A stretch of DNA of 64,000 nt from the NCBI GenBank assembly GCA_025642065.1, contig JAODUP010000015.1, positions 1,430,001-1,494,000 on the forward strand. Reading direction: 5' to 3'. The stretch comes from Paralvinella palmiformis (lineage: Eukaryota; Annelida; Polychaeta; Terebellida; Alvinellidae). Below, one piece after another: positions 1 through 13,800 of this stretch. Positions within the stretch are counted from its first letter, which is position 1, and every line of letters begins with the position of its first letter. Made by a program: the position numbers and the translations under genes. The notes under the pieces were generated by a model. The model did not search any database. It was not told the origin of the DNA and was given only the letters and a program-made list of their open reading frames with translations.

Positions 1-501
1 TTCATTCACACACACACACACACACACCAAAAACAGCAACAAGCTAGAATACATTAGGGAGGTTAACAGTTTGTTAAGCCTTATCAGACGGCTTGTTTAT
101 AACATTCTTGTTTACCACTAAGGTAATATACATTTCTAATATGTACAAACACATATACAAAGTCACTGACAAGACCATTTCAGCAGTACTGTTAATACAA
201 ATCTGCAGATATCCAACTTAGGCACTTAGCCAAACAAATATATACAGGTTTTATTTTAGAAAACATACTTCAAGGTAGTCTGATTACCCAGTTAGTTGTT
301 GGATTACAATCATGCAACTGAGGTATATTATTCATGAGGTAAACTGAATTTCTTACCCCTAGCTGAATAAAAATAATAGTTATTGATAATCCTTATCTAT
401 ACAGGTGCTACATTTTGACAGGTAATGCCATATGTACAAAACCACATCAACCAACTATAAACTATCAGTGACGGCACAATAACAATTAACTAAAATCAAT
501 A
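1..501 (-). other. NCOR 3' untranslated region and downstream flank
   Basis: This is noncoding sequence after the NCOR stop. The best polyadenylation hexamer on the minus strand is AATAAA at 255-250, about 250 bp past the stop. A CA microsatellite runs from about 8 to 27. Nothing else is recognisable. Confidence 0.5.
250..255 (-). terminator. Candidate NCOR polyadenylation signal
   Basis: Minus-strand AATAAA about 250 nt downstream of the NCOR stop codon. It is chosen by position and exact hexamer only; no transcript evidence is available. Confidence 0.4.
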
Positions 502-1817
502 TCAATCATCATCTGACAATGTTTCGTACTGAGAGGAGAGCACTGGAGAACCATCACCTTCATTAGCATTGCTGGACACATGAGGGGACATCAGTGATGA
601 CTCATCTTCAGGTGAACGACTCCTCTGAGATGATGACACTGGATGTGAATATGGCTGGGTCGAGTTAGAAGCTGCTCCCGGCGAGCTGCTGCTGTTGTTT
701 CCTGAACTGGAAGTGGCGTTGCCTTTGTTATCCATGTAATGCGAATAGAGAGAGCTGTCAGCCTGACTGCCGCATACATCACTTGATGGTGCTGGCTTAG
801 GAGAGCGTCCACTGAACACAGAATCGGGTGCCACCTGGTCAGAAGACTGGATACTGACTCGTGGAGAGTTGTTACGCGAGTCGTGTGCTGCTGATGGTCC
901 CTCTGGCAAGCTGTGCTGAGAGGGAGGTATGTGGTGCATATATCCAGCAGAAGCCGAACTATCCACTCCCCGATCCTCATCAATCACCATACGGTCTGAA
1001 CCTGGACTGTCAATACTGTGTGAATATGATACGTAAGCAGGATCCTTATCGGTGCCGGCGTGATAATCTGATGTTGAGGCCTCCCTATCCATGTCACTCT
1101 GGCTGGATTGGAGTTGTTTGGGAGATTGTATTTTCTCACAAATTCCGGCATTAGCAAGGCGCTGTTCTTGGGTAGCCATGTGTGGATTACGTGGACTGTG
1201 TGTATCTGACCTGTGAGGACTCCGTGTAGGTTGATCACTGGATGCTGGAGAACGAGAAGATATGCGTGGACTATAACTACCCGATGACAGATGAGTGTCA
1301 CTGCCCTTTGGTGACGCTGTTTTATCCTTATAACCTCCACCGCGTGGCCCATCTCTGTAGGAATCACTTTTGCTGATGTGATCATCCTGCTGTGGAGAGG
1401 TTATACGATAACGTTCACGTGTCCAGTCTCTGTATGATGGAGTGCTGCTATCTACTGAGTGGTGTGCTGACTGAGCAGTGTATCTAGCAGCATCCATTGG
1501 ATGTAGTGTGTTCCTCTTTTCTTCCTGCTGCTGTAACACCCCTGTGCTACTTTCTGGCATCATCTGACCAGAACCCAATGGTCTGTGGTATTTTTCTAAG
1601 TGACCACCTTCCACCATCTCTTCCTGTGATCTCCTCATCTCATGATGTCTAGTCGCAGATACTCCAGAGATGTCCTGCTGCTTCATCACTTCAGCTATCT
1701 TATTGTGGACAAAATCTAGAGGAGACTGAACACCTGATCCCCCAGAGTTGTTTTTGACCTGGTACGTATCGGCCTCCACTCCACTGCCTTTCTGAGCATT
1801 GCTCTCTTGTGGAAATC
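502..1817 (-). CDS. NCOR1: NCOR last coding exon, Ser-rich C terminus
   Basis: This exon encodes ~438 residues, mostly Ser/Pro/His/Asp-rich and disordered, with many SP and SPR sites that could be phosphorylated. It closes with [11 protein letters not shown] and a TGA at 504-502. That tail is nearly identical to the vertebrate NCOR terminus (SAQYETLSDSDD), which confirms the reading frame of the whole model. Near its start is [15 protein letters not shown], where a third CoRNR box would be expected, but the [I/L]xx[I/V]I core is imperfect (LDFVH, IAEVM). Confidence 0.95.
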
Positions 1818-4800
1818 CTATGAAAAAACACAACAGACAGATTTGTAATAGAGCTATTTCATCCCAGTAAGTTCAGTTAATGTTAACCTGTTTGCTAATT
1901 TGTTAATGGTGGGAGGGTCAAATGTCATTTCTCAATTCTGAAGTAATTTTCATGCGATCTATACTAAAGGGTGCTGAGGCCTTTAACAAAACAAAACTGA
2001 CAACTTGATTCATGAATAATATGTTAAACACTAATTTATACTTTTCTGCCTACTGTTGGTATAACAGAAATTTTAAATATTACTTAATTCCATGCTTACT
2101 ATAAGAAATAGTTTATGATATGAGAGGTAGCCAGGTTTTTGCCACCAAAAATAAAATTGGAAATTCAGGAAAGGTTTAATACTGATGTCCTAAATGTTAT
2201 TTGGCTGCATTTTCAGATGATATTTATTGATAGAGTTACACTGGACAATTAGACCGAACTAGTGCTATGATAAATGAAGTATATTCAGTAATGTTGATGC
2301 TGTACTCCAACTGGGATGAGCAAACTTTTATCTCGTATAGTTTCACCATTCCAAACTAATTTCTGGCAGTCCAAACAGCTGACTGTCTTACTGGATAAAT
2401 GTTTGGAGGTAGCTCACTATAGTTAACTAACCAAATAATAATCGATTCACATACATATCTTGACTATTTCAGAACGTCTACACAGCCAGCAGTGTATCAT
2501 GGGTTATCGCTTTCAGCATAAATAAAAGTTAATTATAGTATAACATTGGGAAACTGATTCAGACAAATTAATCAGTCTTGTTATATAATACAGTGGACAC
2601 ATGCTGTTAACACTAGACAAAATATGTATGTTTGGTTACTACACAGTTATCCTTCGTGTGGTTTAATAAATGGGATTAATTCAATATCATCGTACATCAG
2701 ATCAGCGGAAGTTGTATTCAGACACAGTAATAATTATATCATCAACTGCCAGCATTATTCAAAGATTACTTTGTTCAGAAGATCACTGATGTCATCCATA
2801 AAGACTTGAAAGAACAGAATCTTCAAAATGTTCTTCCAGATCTACCAAAGTTGACTCTGATAAAGCTGCCAGTAGCTTCATCAGGTACTCCCCTGTTTCA
2901 CTTTCAGTTCTGGATATTCAGCACCTGGTGCATTGTGTGGTTAGGATTCAATCTCTATTTTGATCCTAATACAAAGCAACGATGAACTGCTAACCATCAT
3001 CATGGATATCGTAAACATTTTACTATTGTCTGGTAAATTTCCAAAATCTGTGTAAATAAGTTTTCACTTGACCCATCAGAATACAATAACGATAGACTGG
3101 TATTAAATCTCAGTTTTGTATCAAAGGTTATCAAAATATCATTAAATCTTTCTACTAATAAGCTAGCTGATGAACTACAGCCAGCATATAAAGAGAAGCA
3201 CTATACTGAGACTGCCCCTTTGAACGTTGTAATTCTCATGTTTCTTGATCTAAAGGCCATGTTTAACACCATGGATTATGATATCTTGGTTGGGTAAGTC
3301 AATATGAACATTAGATTCAAGGTTGATTTTAAGATCAATATCCTTACTTAAAAAGCCTACATGTCACCTGCAACATGCTGGAGCCATACCATCCAACAAG
3401 GACATTGAGATCCACAGGCTTAAATTAATACTGCAAGTTGGCCTCAAGCCTTTTGGTTGTTAGTCAATTAACTATGCAGCACCCAAATTATGGATTCAAG
3501 ATCCAAACCAACCAAGACATTGTTTTAAATATAATTTAAAGACTTACCTCCTTTAATGTTGCATATTCTTAAATTTGAAACATCTACATGTTTTTAGAAG
3601 CTTATCGGGTAATCTTAGCTGTTAGATTTTTTGTAAAACACCTCACAACAACGTAGTCAAATGTGAGACTATAAAATTACACATTATTATTATTATTATT
3701 ATTATTATGTGTGGTTTCCAATAACCTAGCCTATTTCAGATAAATAATTAATTAACTTTACCAATCAGCAGGTATTTTATTCAAGACCAAATAGAACACT
3801 AGAACAGGTATTAGATACAGATACACAATCATACAGATTCAAACTTGGATACTATGAGCTGGATTATCAAACTGAATTAATTCCAATGTTTCAAATTCAA
3901 TAAGGGTGCTTTGTATAATGAGGGATAGACTAACTCCATCTTATTGCATAACTTGACAAATGGCCATGCTTTCAGCACAAAATCTATTTAAATGTTGGTA
4001 ATAATAACTGTCTATGCACTGCATTATCAAATTCTTATGACATCCAGTAGAAAACAATGGATAATTCTAAACTCAGAATCCACTGAGTGCTAATTCTAAG
4101 CAGGGCCATTTCCTTCACTATGTGCACAGCTTCAGAGGTTTACATATGTAACAAAACCATCTACTTTAGTGTTAAACATACAAAAAATGTAAAGAATATT
4201 CTCCACAAGCAAACAAAGTAATTCTACACAAACAATTGCTTCCCAAATGGTTGACCCCAATCAGTATTACTGAATTTGTTTTATATTCTAACATATTCGT
4301 GATTTATTGATGTTAATGACACTGTGTCAGAATGATACTATGTGCTTAGCTAATGGTCAGTGAAATATAGCAGGTATGGTAGATAATGGGAAGAGCAGCA
4401 TTCAAGAGTTTGTGATACATACCAAGTCTGGAGGAAAGTAAATTTGTCATTGTCTGATGTGATGCAGCCAGTGAGGATATGGACTGATGACTAGATGAGA
4501 TAAGCTGCTTGCCAGATCCAGGATGTGATCCTGATATCATGGTTGGTTGTGTGGTAGAAGGTGGCTGAGGAGATGGCTGTCGACCTGCCATACCACGCGG
4601 AGAATGAATGGATGCTGGTCGTGGACTATGTTCTTGTCGACCATATTTTTCAGAGTCTGAAACAATTTCACAAGCACAGTATTGTATGCTGGATGATGTC
4701 AAGTGCCTTAGGAGAGGAGCTACATGTTCTCTCCTACTTATAATTGCACAAAACATACACCATAAAGCATTAAACAAATGTTTCCAGAACATGCTTATAT

Positions 4801-7800
4801 CAGAGTCCACTTGAAAGGAACTGCATCGCATAATATCATCTCCAAAAGGTGTGCTAATGATCATGATAGCTTAGGAGAGTTGTGTTTCCTTTTCTCAAGA
4901 AAATACTAAGCTACAGAGCAAACCAAAACAATCATGCAAGCTTATGAATAAATGAATATTTACTGAAACCAGGCGGTATGATGAGGATTGTAATCCAACT
5001 ACGAAAATAATTATCAGAATTTGATACACTTGTGAATGAATACCCATTTCGGGCAACTCTGGCCAAGATCTCCAAACAAGAGACCTGTAACTATTCTTTG
5101 CAGTTAGACCTGTGGCGAATTACCAACTCTCAACGAGGAGAAAAAAGTGGGATGGGGAAGGTTTTAAAAAAATCATATGCATCAAGAAAGTGCCCCTATC
5201 TCTCAAACTTCTGTTTGATTTTGGCAGATATCTTTAATAGCTGCATAAAATCTATTTTCACATGGAGTAAGTAACGGCTTTGTTTAACCATGGCACAAGC
5301 GACTTCTGGGATGTATGGCAGAGATAATCAAGTTGAAGCCTTTTATGGACTGATGAAACATTCCACTGAAACAGGTAACTCAGGAATTCAATCCCACAAC
5401 TTGGACATCTTTGTGTTGTGGAAGTGACTTACACTTCATATAGAGACATTCAATACACAACAATGGATGTCGTAATAAACAAAATGATTATCTAATTTCC
5501 AGCCCATTCTTTATATAAGTGAAATGTATTCCAACATTTATACATACAGCCACAAAGTTAACTGTTTGGAATAAACAAAGCACTCACTTGTCGGTGCCAA
5601 AGATGATTCCCTGTGGCTGCCAAAAGTAGAACAGTTTTCTGTTATTCCTGACTGTGATATCGTCATTCTGTCAGCAGCAGGGCTTCTTGAAGAGTCAACC
5701 TGGGCAACACGGACAATTTCCCGTTCATCTGGCGCCAAAGATCCTGGTGACTTTGATGATGGAGCACTCTGGGGGGAATAACGAGACTCACCAATGTTCT
5801 GCAAAGACTCTGCAGTCTTGTTCCTGATAGTCTCTTGCTGCATTGAAACAGATGAGCTCTGTGTGGATGGAATGGGACCATATCTCATGCCATGCTCCCT
5901 CTCCCACTCTTGCTCCTGAAATCAAAATGATAAACATTAAGCTACTAATGGTTAATAGAACCAAGACAGTAAGCCATGACAACATCATGACGAAGGGAGA
6001 CACAACAACTATCCACTAAACTGTCCACTAATTGCCCACCTGTATGTAGGCTTGTTTCAGTTTCCAGCTAGTGGTGCTGTGTGCTGTTCTTGTCACAGGA
6101 CCAGATGCTCCAGAGGAATAGCTGCGTGGTCTGATTTCCTCGTCTCTTTTCGAGGGTGACTGACCAGCTATCGGTACAGGCTGGGGTACCTGTATACATT
6201 AAACACTCCATCAACAGTTCTAGCCAGTACATTTAAGGCACACATTACTGCATGAACAGTTAAAAGCAGCACCTCTGAAGATCGGACCATATTTAGAGAT
6301 TTGTTACCTGCATTAGTTTTGGCTCGCTGGTGCCAGGGTGAGAAGTCTGACGGTGGGTCATGGCTTGGTGCTGCTGTGAGGTGGAATGTGGTGGTGTGTA
6401 ATGTGTATGTGGCACGGAACGAGTGACACTGGGATGATCCATTCTTCCCCTCTCATTAGTGCTGCTATGTGTGGGTAATCGTTGACCAGCCATGCCTTCA
6501 TCTCTGTAGGGGAGAGGATACTTGCTGTGGTTGCCGGTTGACATGCTGCGGGGACGGCTGAAATCATAATCCTGTTGTTGTGAACGTGATGCTGGTGTGG
6601 GAACCTGTGAGGCAGAAAGCATGGCCCCGGACATGGAGTGAGATTGGTGAGAGTCTTGAGAACCCGCCGACTCCGATGTGTGAGACTGGCTGTTATTGTT
6701 ACCCAGAGCTAAAAATGAACGCATAGTAGATCTGGTTCCATCACTTTGATTCAAGCCTGCAAAAATGAGAAATATTTGGAATTAACTAAAGATTGCAACA
6801 AATGAGCTAGTACTATAGCTTCAACATAAATGTTAATATTATCCTTCAAAAAAGACAAATTATGTTAGGATGGTAAATATTAGCCAAGGTATCAAGGATT
6901 TAACATTTCCCTAAATGAACAAAATTAATTTACAAAATAGATAACTGATCACTACCACGAGTTATACAGTTGCTATAGGATGATTATAACAACAAACATA
7001 ACTAGTGATTGTGATATGTTAACTACCTGAACCAGATGAATCTTTTTCCAGCTGTGAGTTGCCTTGGAAGTCTTGGGTAATTATAGCATTAATATGTTGG
7101 CCAAGAGTAATTGTCCTTGTACCCTGTGAAGACATGGAGTCAGCTAGAGAGCTGACAGACTTATTACGTTCCGAAGACTGGAAATTGGCCAGTGATGAGC
7201 GCATATCTTGTGATTGTGATGGTGCAGTTGTTGAGTGTATGGAAGGCCTCTGATCTGGCATACCATGCATCCCTCTGTCTGTCTCCATGGCCTTTGGCAG
7301 ACGACCATATAAGCTCATTGAAGCAGGATCAACGGGTTCTGGAGGAACTGGTGAAGATGACACTGTAGTAGGAGTGGTGCTGGATTTTACATGCTGTGGT
7401 GAGGTAGCTGCTCCAGGAGATCTCTTCTCACCTGGTCCTGATATTGGCACTCGAGATGACTTTGATTCCTTAACCTTCTGCTGATTGATCTGGTTTGTGA
7501 TGATCAAGTCAATTAGGACTGCAGCAGTAAAAGTTGGATTTCCCGAGCCATCACCACTCTCACTACCCTTGTCATCCTTGCCACCACTGTCTGAGCCATC
7601 AGAACACTTAACCTCAGATATCATAGAGGCACGTCTCTTCAGATTCATCTCTTCATTTCTCATGTTCTGCAGTGTGTCTCCCTTCTGATGTACTGGGCTG
7701 CCATCTGGTCGTACTCGATGCATACTAAGGCTAGGGTTAGGCCCTGGCCTTGGAGATGGCCTGCCACAAACTGGTGGCAACTGACTTATTCTGTCCTTCA

Positions 7801-10800
7801 TTCCTTTATCCATCTCTCGACTGGCACTATAATGCGCCCTTTCTTCAAAATACCTCCTGTGTTCCCACTCTATTTCTCTTTGACGCTCTTGTTCACGGTT
7901 GTGCTCCTTTTCTCTGTATTCCATCTCTTTTCTCCTTTCAGCATAAGGATCCACAGAAGAACGAGCAACCTCTACATATGTACCACTCACTGGGCATTTC
8001 TGGTCATTGCCACTGTTCTCTTTTATTTGGTAGCCAGAGAGCTGATCGTGTCGAGTTTCACGAATGACACTATGATGTTTTTCACTTGATGGCTGAATAA
8101 CATTCTGCCTGTTGGGTGGCGTTGGTTGTAGACGATCTTGGTGGTGAGATACATTAGAGGTGGTGCCATGTACTATATTAGGGCTCTGGGATGATGACTT
8201 TACTTGGGTGTGTGGCCAGGATTTAGGCATTAGTCCAGTTTCAGATGTATGTGGTGATTTAACCTCTCCGGAGTTCATCAGTCGCTCATTTCCTTGTCGA
8301 CCACTGCTGTGGGAAGGTACTGGAGGAAGACCCTCGGGAGAGAGATACACAATACGCGAGCCTATAGAATAAGGCACAGACAGAGGAGGTCCTCCTGTTA
8401 CACCATGTGGGAATAGTGGCTTTGATGGGGCTGGATCTCTTGAGTTAATCTCATGATGACGTGGAGAAGGTTGATCAGCTTCTGGTTGTGACCTTCTCTT
8501 TTCTTCATGCTGCATCATTTTTGCTGTCATGAAATCATCCATCAGTGTGGCAGTGGTACTTGATGGGTCGAAGTTGCCAGGAAATGGAATGCCTGGCATG
8601 AAGCCAGGCATACCTGACCTCTGATAAATTTCCAACTCAGCTGGGGTGTAGATCACTGGCATACGTATACCTGGAGCCTGTTCTGTATAAACCACTGCTC
8701 CTCGGCTAAGTGCAGCTGGATCCAACATCACTGGCATTCGAAGAACTCCTGAATCTAGTGTGACTGGTGTACGATGATCTGGTCCACCTTCATAAACAGG
8801 CATACCTTTTGTAATGGAACCTTCCCCTCTGGAATGTGGAGGTGTCATCTGTCGACTCTGCTGAGCATCATACCTTGGAGTGCCCATTGATATAGAGCCA
8901 GTTCTTGTGCATGGAGGCTGGGAGATGGCAGGCTGATTGAGTGGTGTACCCTGTGTTATACTGCCACCAGCATGGGCGGGCATTACCCCGGCACCAGCTG
9001 GTTGTTTATCCTTTTGACTAATGCCCGGTGGTTTGGTGTCCTTAACTGTGATCAAGGGAGGTGGTTGTCCTATGGTACTCTTGGGTACTTGTGATCGCTG
9101 AGAAAAAACAGGATGCTCGGCTCCAGCTGGATAGCCATAAGGCGAAGATGGATGTAAGGCTGGTGGTGTGGCTTGGGATCGATCAATGAAGTATGGTGAT
9201 CTACTACGTGGCTCTGAATGTGGTCTGTGTACTTCTACAGGATGCTGGCCTGTTGCTGCTTCAGCCAGTTGATATAAAGCGTTTGTATCTGCATGCTGCT
9301 TGGGATGATTTGAATGGGCAGGTGGTGGTGCTGGTGGAGGACTGACACCACGACGTATGAGGTTATCCTTCATCTTACGATGGCCTTCTTGGAACCTGGG
9401 ATCTCTTGGGTCATAGTCCCTTGGATCACCACGGTAGTTCTCTGGTCCTTCCTTCACTCTCCGAGACAAGTCTTTAACATCATCACAGTTCTCTTTGATG
9501 GCAACATACTGTGGCACATGAGGATAATGACTCTGTACTGGAGATGGGTGTCCTCCTTCCATTCGGAGGTGTGCTTCTCGTGAATGTTCGGACTCTCGCA
9601 CATCTCTTCGCCGCAGATCCTGCACATTACATGCCATTGATGGAATCTGCATTGACTGTGACATGCTGTATGCAACTTGCATTCCAGCATTTGGAGGATA
9701 TATTCCTTGGGGGCCAGCACTTGAAGCCCGCGTTTGAGAAGTTGGCGTACGAGCAGGACCCATGCTACTGCTTGGGATCATGGAAGACATCTGGTATCCA
9801 GCTTTTGGTGTGCTTTTATCAGTTCCTGAAGAAGAAATTCTTATGTTAAACCACTGCGCGCACACATGCACACACATCCATCAATTGTAATTACCTACAT
9901 TCTTTTTAAATTACAGAACAAATTAGAATTATTTATAACAATCACAGCTTCATTAACATCATTAAAGAATGCTATACACTTACGTCTTGGCTCAGGACTG
10001 GGTGCATCATTAGAGTGATGCTGTTGTAGATTTCTTTCGATTGCAGAATGTATGAGATCTCTAACACATGCTGGTGGTGTTGGCTTATCAAGACCAGGAC
10101 TTTTCTTAACCTGAAACAGCTCACGAACCACAGCATTTGTTCCAGATGCTGCCTGCAGCCTGGACTGTTTATCATTTTTTGGATCGAGCTGACAGGAATC
10201 TGGGTGTCCAGTAAGATACCTCGAGGTTAACATGGAAACTTGAGTTGGTGACTGTTTTGAATTGCCCTGCTGGGGAAGCTGTGGCAAGCTAACAGCTACT
10301 GCAAATGGCTGTGATGTTACTGACTTCAGATTTGCTGGCTCATTACCAGAAGAGATGGGCATTGAGCTAGAATGTTGAGCTGGCAAACCCATACATTCAT
10401 TACGAGAGATGGATGCTGGTCCGCTGTTGGTGCAGATTGGAACACCCATCACATGACCATTGTCAGTGTATGGCACAGAATGTGGCCGCAAGTTTACAGA
10501 GGAGTTGACATTTGAAGACATGCCTTCCGACTGTGGTCTTGATGGTGGCTGAGTTGGAGCAGAGTCAGCCTGCCCATGTGGTCCTTCATCAGCACTCAGC
10601 GTTGCACTACTGTCATTATCATTACAACTCCGCAAACTACCCTGAGAAGCACTTAAGTTTCTGTTACCAACAAGACTAGTTTCGGGTAAACCTTTCTCTG
10701 TATTACTTTGGCTGGATCCATCATCTCTCATTTCTTTCAATTTTGAGGACGAACCTTCTGGATCTGAAATAAGCAAAGTTCAGTGACATTTAATTTAAAC

Positions 10801-13800
10801 GGGTTTACATTATTTCCATTTACAGATAATGTCTAATTTGCATAATTATATTTTCTTTACCCGATGTCTTTATTATTTGATACATAAGAAATACAAAACA
10901 TATTTCAACTATATATAAAAATCTATCTATAAAGTCAGTTTTGCTAGTAAGGTAATCTGCACAATGCCCTCTTCCTTCCTTAATTTCACTCCGTATTTCT
11001 AATGTGTGAAAATTCTAAAAATAATCAAACCTTACCTGGGCAATATTCAATAAACAATTTTGTAATAAAAGTTACCATTTATAGACATTACTGGTGACAT
11101 CATAGATGAAATGAGCTGACCGACCGACCACCCAAGGTAACAAGACATAACCCTACTAGGGGTTAAGGTCTGCAGCCAACCATGGTAGTGATTGGGCTAT
11201 GGAGGCCCCATTTCCAATTATTGTACACTGAACAACTAGAACATACCTTCTGTTCCTACAGAAGTGTGTTGTGAAACCGGACTTGGAATACTGGCTGTGT
11301 CTGAGGTGTCATCATTATCTTCACCGTTATCTTCATCCTCAGAGGACATATCCTCTTCTGAATGAGCAGTAATCGTTGAGGCTATGCTCTCAGAAACAGA
11401 CACTGAACGATTGCTCTCCCCCTGAACGAAAACAAAGTAATGAAAAACTAAGATGCTGCTCATCAAGAACTAGTTTCTGCTTGAAATGTGACAAGGATAA
11501 AGAAGTATAAAATCAAGGACAATAAACAATTCTGTGAACAATACAAGAAAATATAACAACAGTGACTAAGCATTTCATGTTCATGTTTATTGTTTGCAAC
11601 CAAAAGATATAAAGTCACTGGTCCTCACCTTCATTTTCTTATATTCCATCAATAGGGTTTCTAAATTGAATTTTTTCTTGTAGTTGAAGTAAAAGTTTTT
11701 ACATTGTGCTTCAGACTTTGTGCCAACTCTAGCGGATATGGCTGCCCAATCTCTGCCATGTTCTCTTAACCCTGTGATAGAAGAAGTGCATCAGTAATTA
11801 AGGTATGTTTATAGTTACTCCGATCACGTGTCCACGAGCTAATGTGTCATTAATATTAACTGAATTAATAAACTATAGCACCTGACCTTGTTTAGCTATA
11901 TCCATCTCTTCTTCAGTCCATCTTGAAGTCTCAACAAATTCTGAAAATAAACAAGATTAATTCTAAACATGTTTTATTATGCTCTCAATATATATGTATA
12001 TTGTTTACATGTCATTACTTTTCAAATAAATATGACATTCATAAATATTTAATGAGAATAAATAAAATTAGTGTTTCTCCAAGTTACACCCCTTCATAAT
12101 GTGCCCACAAACACATGGTTTGGACTATCTCTCATTATTAAGAATGACACACTGGATGAAACCATATCTATGTCAATTTATGAGCTAAACACATCTGTGT
12201 GAGTTGCCTATTTTTTGTTATACAAAATAAATGGCCTCTTTAACACATTATAATACACTATTTTTGTCATTTTTGAAAGTGAGTGATAATTAGTTGTTTC
12301 AGCTGAAAACCAAGGTAATGCAATTCTATAAATCAAACAATGTTTGATTCATTCTGTTAGTGAATAATTCATGTTCTTACAACAATAGCATCAACAGTAT
12401 ATTTTCAATCTGATACATGGTACCAGATGTCAGCAAACATTTTCTTTTCTCATCCACCAAGGAAGTTAATAATAAAATTTAGCCAAACTAAACTTACTAC
12501 CGCTGTCAATTTTATTGATATTTAGCTAGTCTGATTACTCCAGTTCATAAAGATAATTTCAATGGTTACATCTATATGACCTGGTGCTATCATGTCCAAT
12601 AATAAAACTGTAAACAAAGGTTCATGGTGTGTTTCAGAAAATAATGAACACCGGTTAGGTTAAGCTGGTATGCACTGCTTTCAGTATTGCATGGACCTAT
12701 CATGTGAAGAAAACTGAACATATCCAGAAATTATTTTGATGTTCATGCCATATTAAAAATCTAATGAATCAGCCAAACAGCCAACAACCACTGTTTTGCA
12801 AGATGTGTATTCTCTTCTTTTTAATTACAAACTAATTATTTTAAATTCAAAACTAATATAAATAAACAAAGCCAAAATAACACAATCACAGCATAACTGA
12901 ATTTAAACCTTCAAACAGATATCAAAAATAAAATATATAACATAAAATGAACCGAAGAATAAGAGGACATTAATACATACCATCATTTGGTTCATCCACA
13001 AGAGGTACAAGTGGTTCATTTGTCTGAGGATTGTTGCCAATTCGTCTGGCAATTCTGTTATAGCAGGCAGAACAACACCGAGTAATTTCACCGGAAAGCT
13101 CTGTCAATGACATGGAAAAGCACTTACCAACAACCATATTGTTCATCAATCACACATGTATATGCACTTATAAAAATATATTAAACTACCTTCTATATAT
13201 TCATCTTGATTACAAAATAATTACTCACGCATTTCTTTAACAATAGCATCAATGGTTTCTTTAGGGAGATCATTCATTTGTTTAGGTAACTGGCGTAAAC
13301 GTTTCACTTTACGCCTCGGGGTCTTACATGATGGCACCGGACAACTGGGAATAACAATAAAACATTAACAGCACACATCAAACTGAATAGGTATTTGTAG
13401 CAGTTCTTTATCTGATCCAGAAGACTACTTTACTCAGTTGTGCCATAATAAATCAAGTGACCAACAAAACTTTTACAAATCCACTATTACAAATCATCTT
13501 TACTAACTGTTACATCATTGCTTGGTGAATAAATACTTTATTTTAGAATTGGCGTTGGTCACATCTGGATATATGGCCGATTTGTGATTCCTGTGGAAGC
13601 ATCAGACAAATATAAGTAACACAGGGATTTGAACCCTGAAGGTTTGCAACAGGCTACTCTATTTACTGCACTACTAATGCAGAGATATTATGGTTGGAAC
13701 ATATATCTTATTATAAACATGTTTTTTTTGATGGACACACTCACTTGTATCTTCTACGTACAGATCGACAACGACAGTTACTACACACTCGCATGTCACC

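Noticed and set aside
861..1385. Open frames overlapping the last NCOR exon on both strands
   Set aside because: Shadows of the Ser-rich NCOR coding frame.
7059..9849. Many plus-strand frames over the 2.8-kb NCOR exon
   Set aside because: Antisense shadows of a long, low-complexity coding exon.
13541..13690. Considered as a genuine tRNA gene because of a perfect-looking box B
   Set aside because: No acceptor stem or anticodon arm can be folded, and the same head is attached to a SINE body elsewhere.
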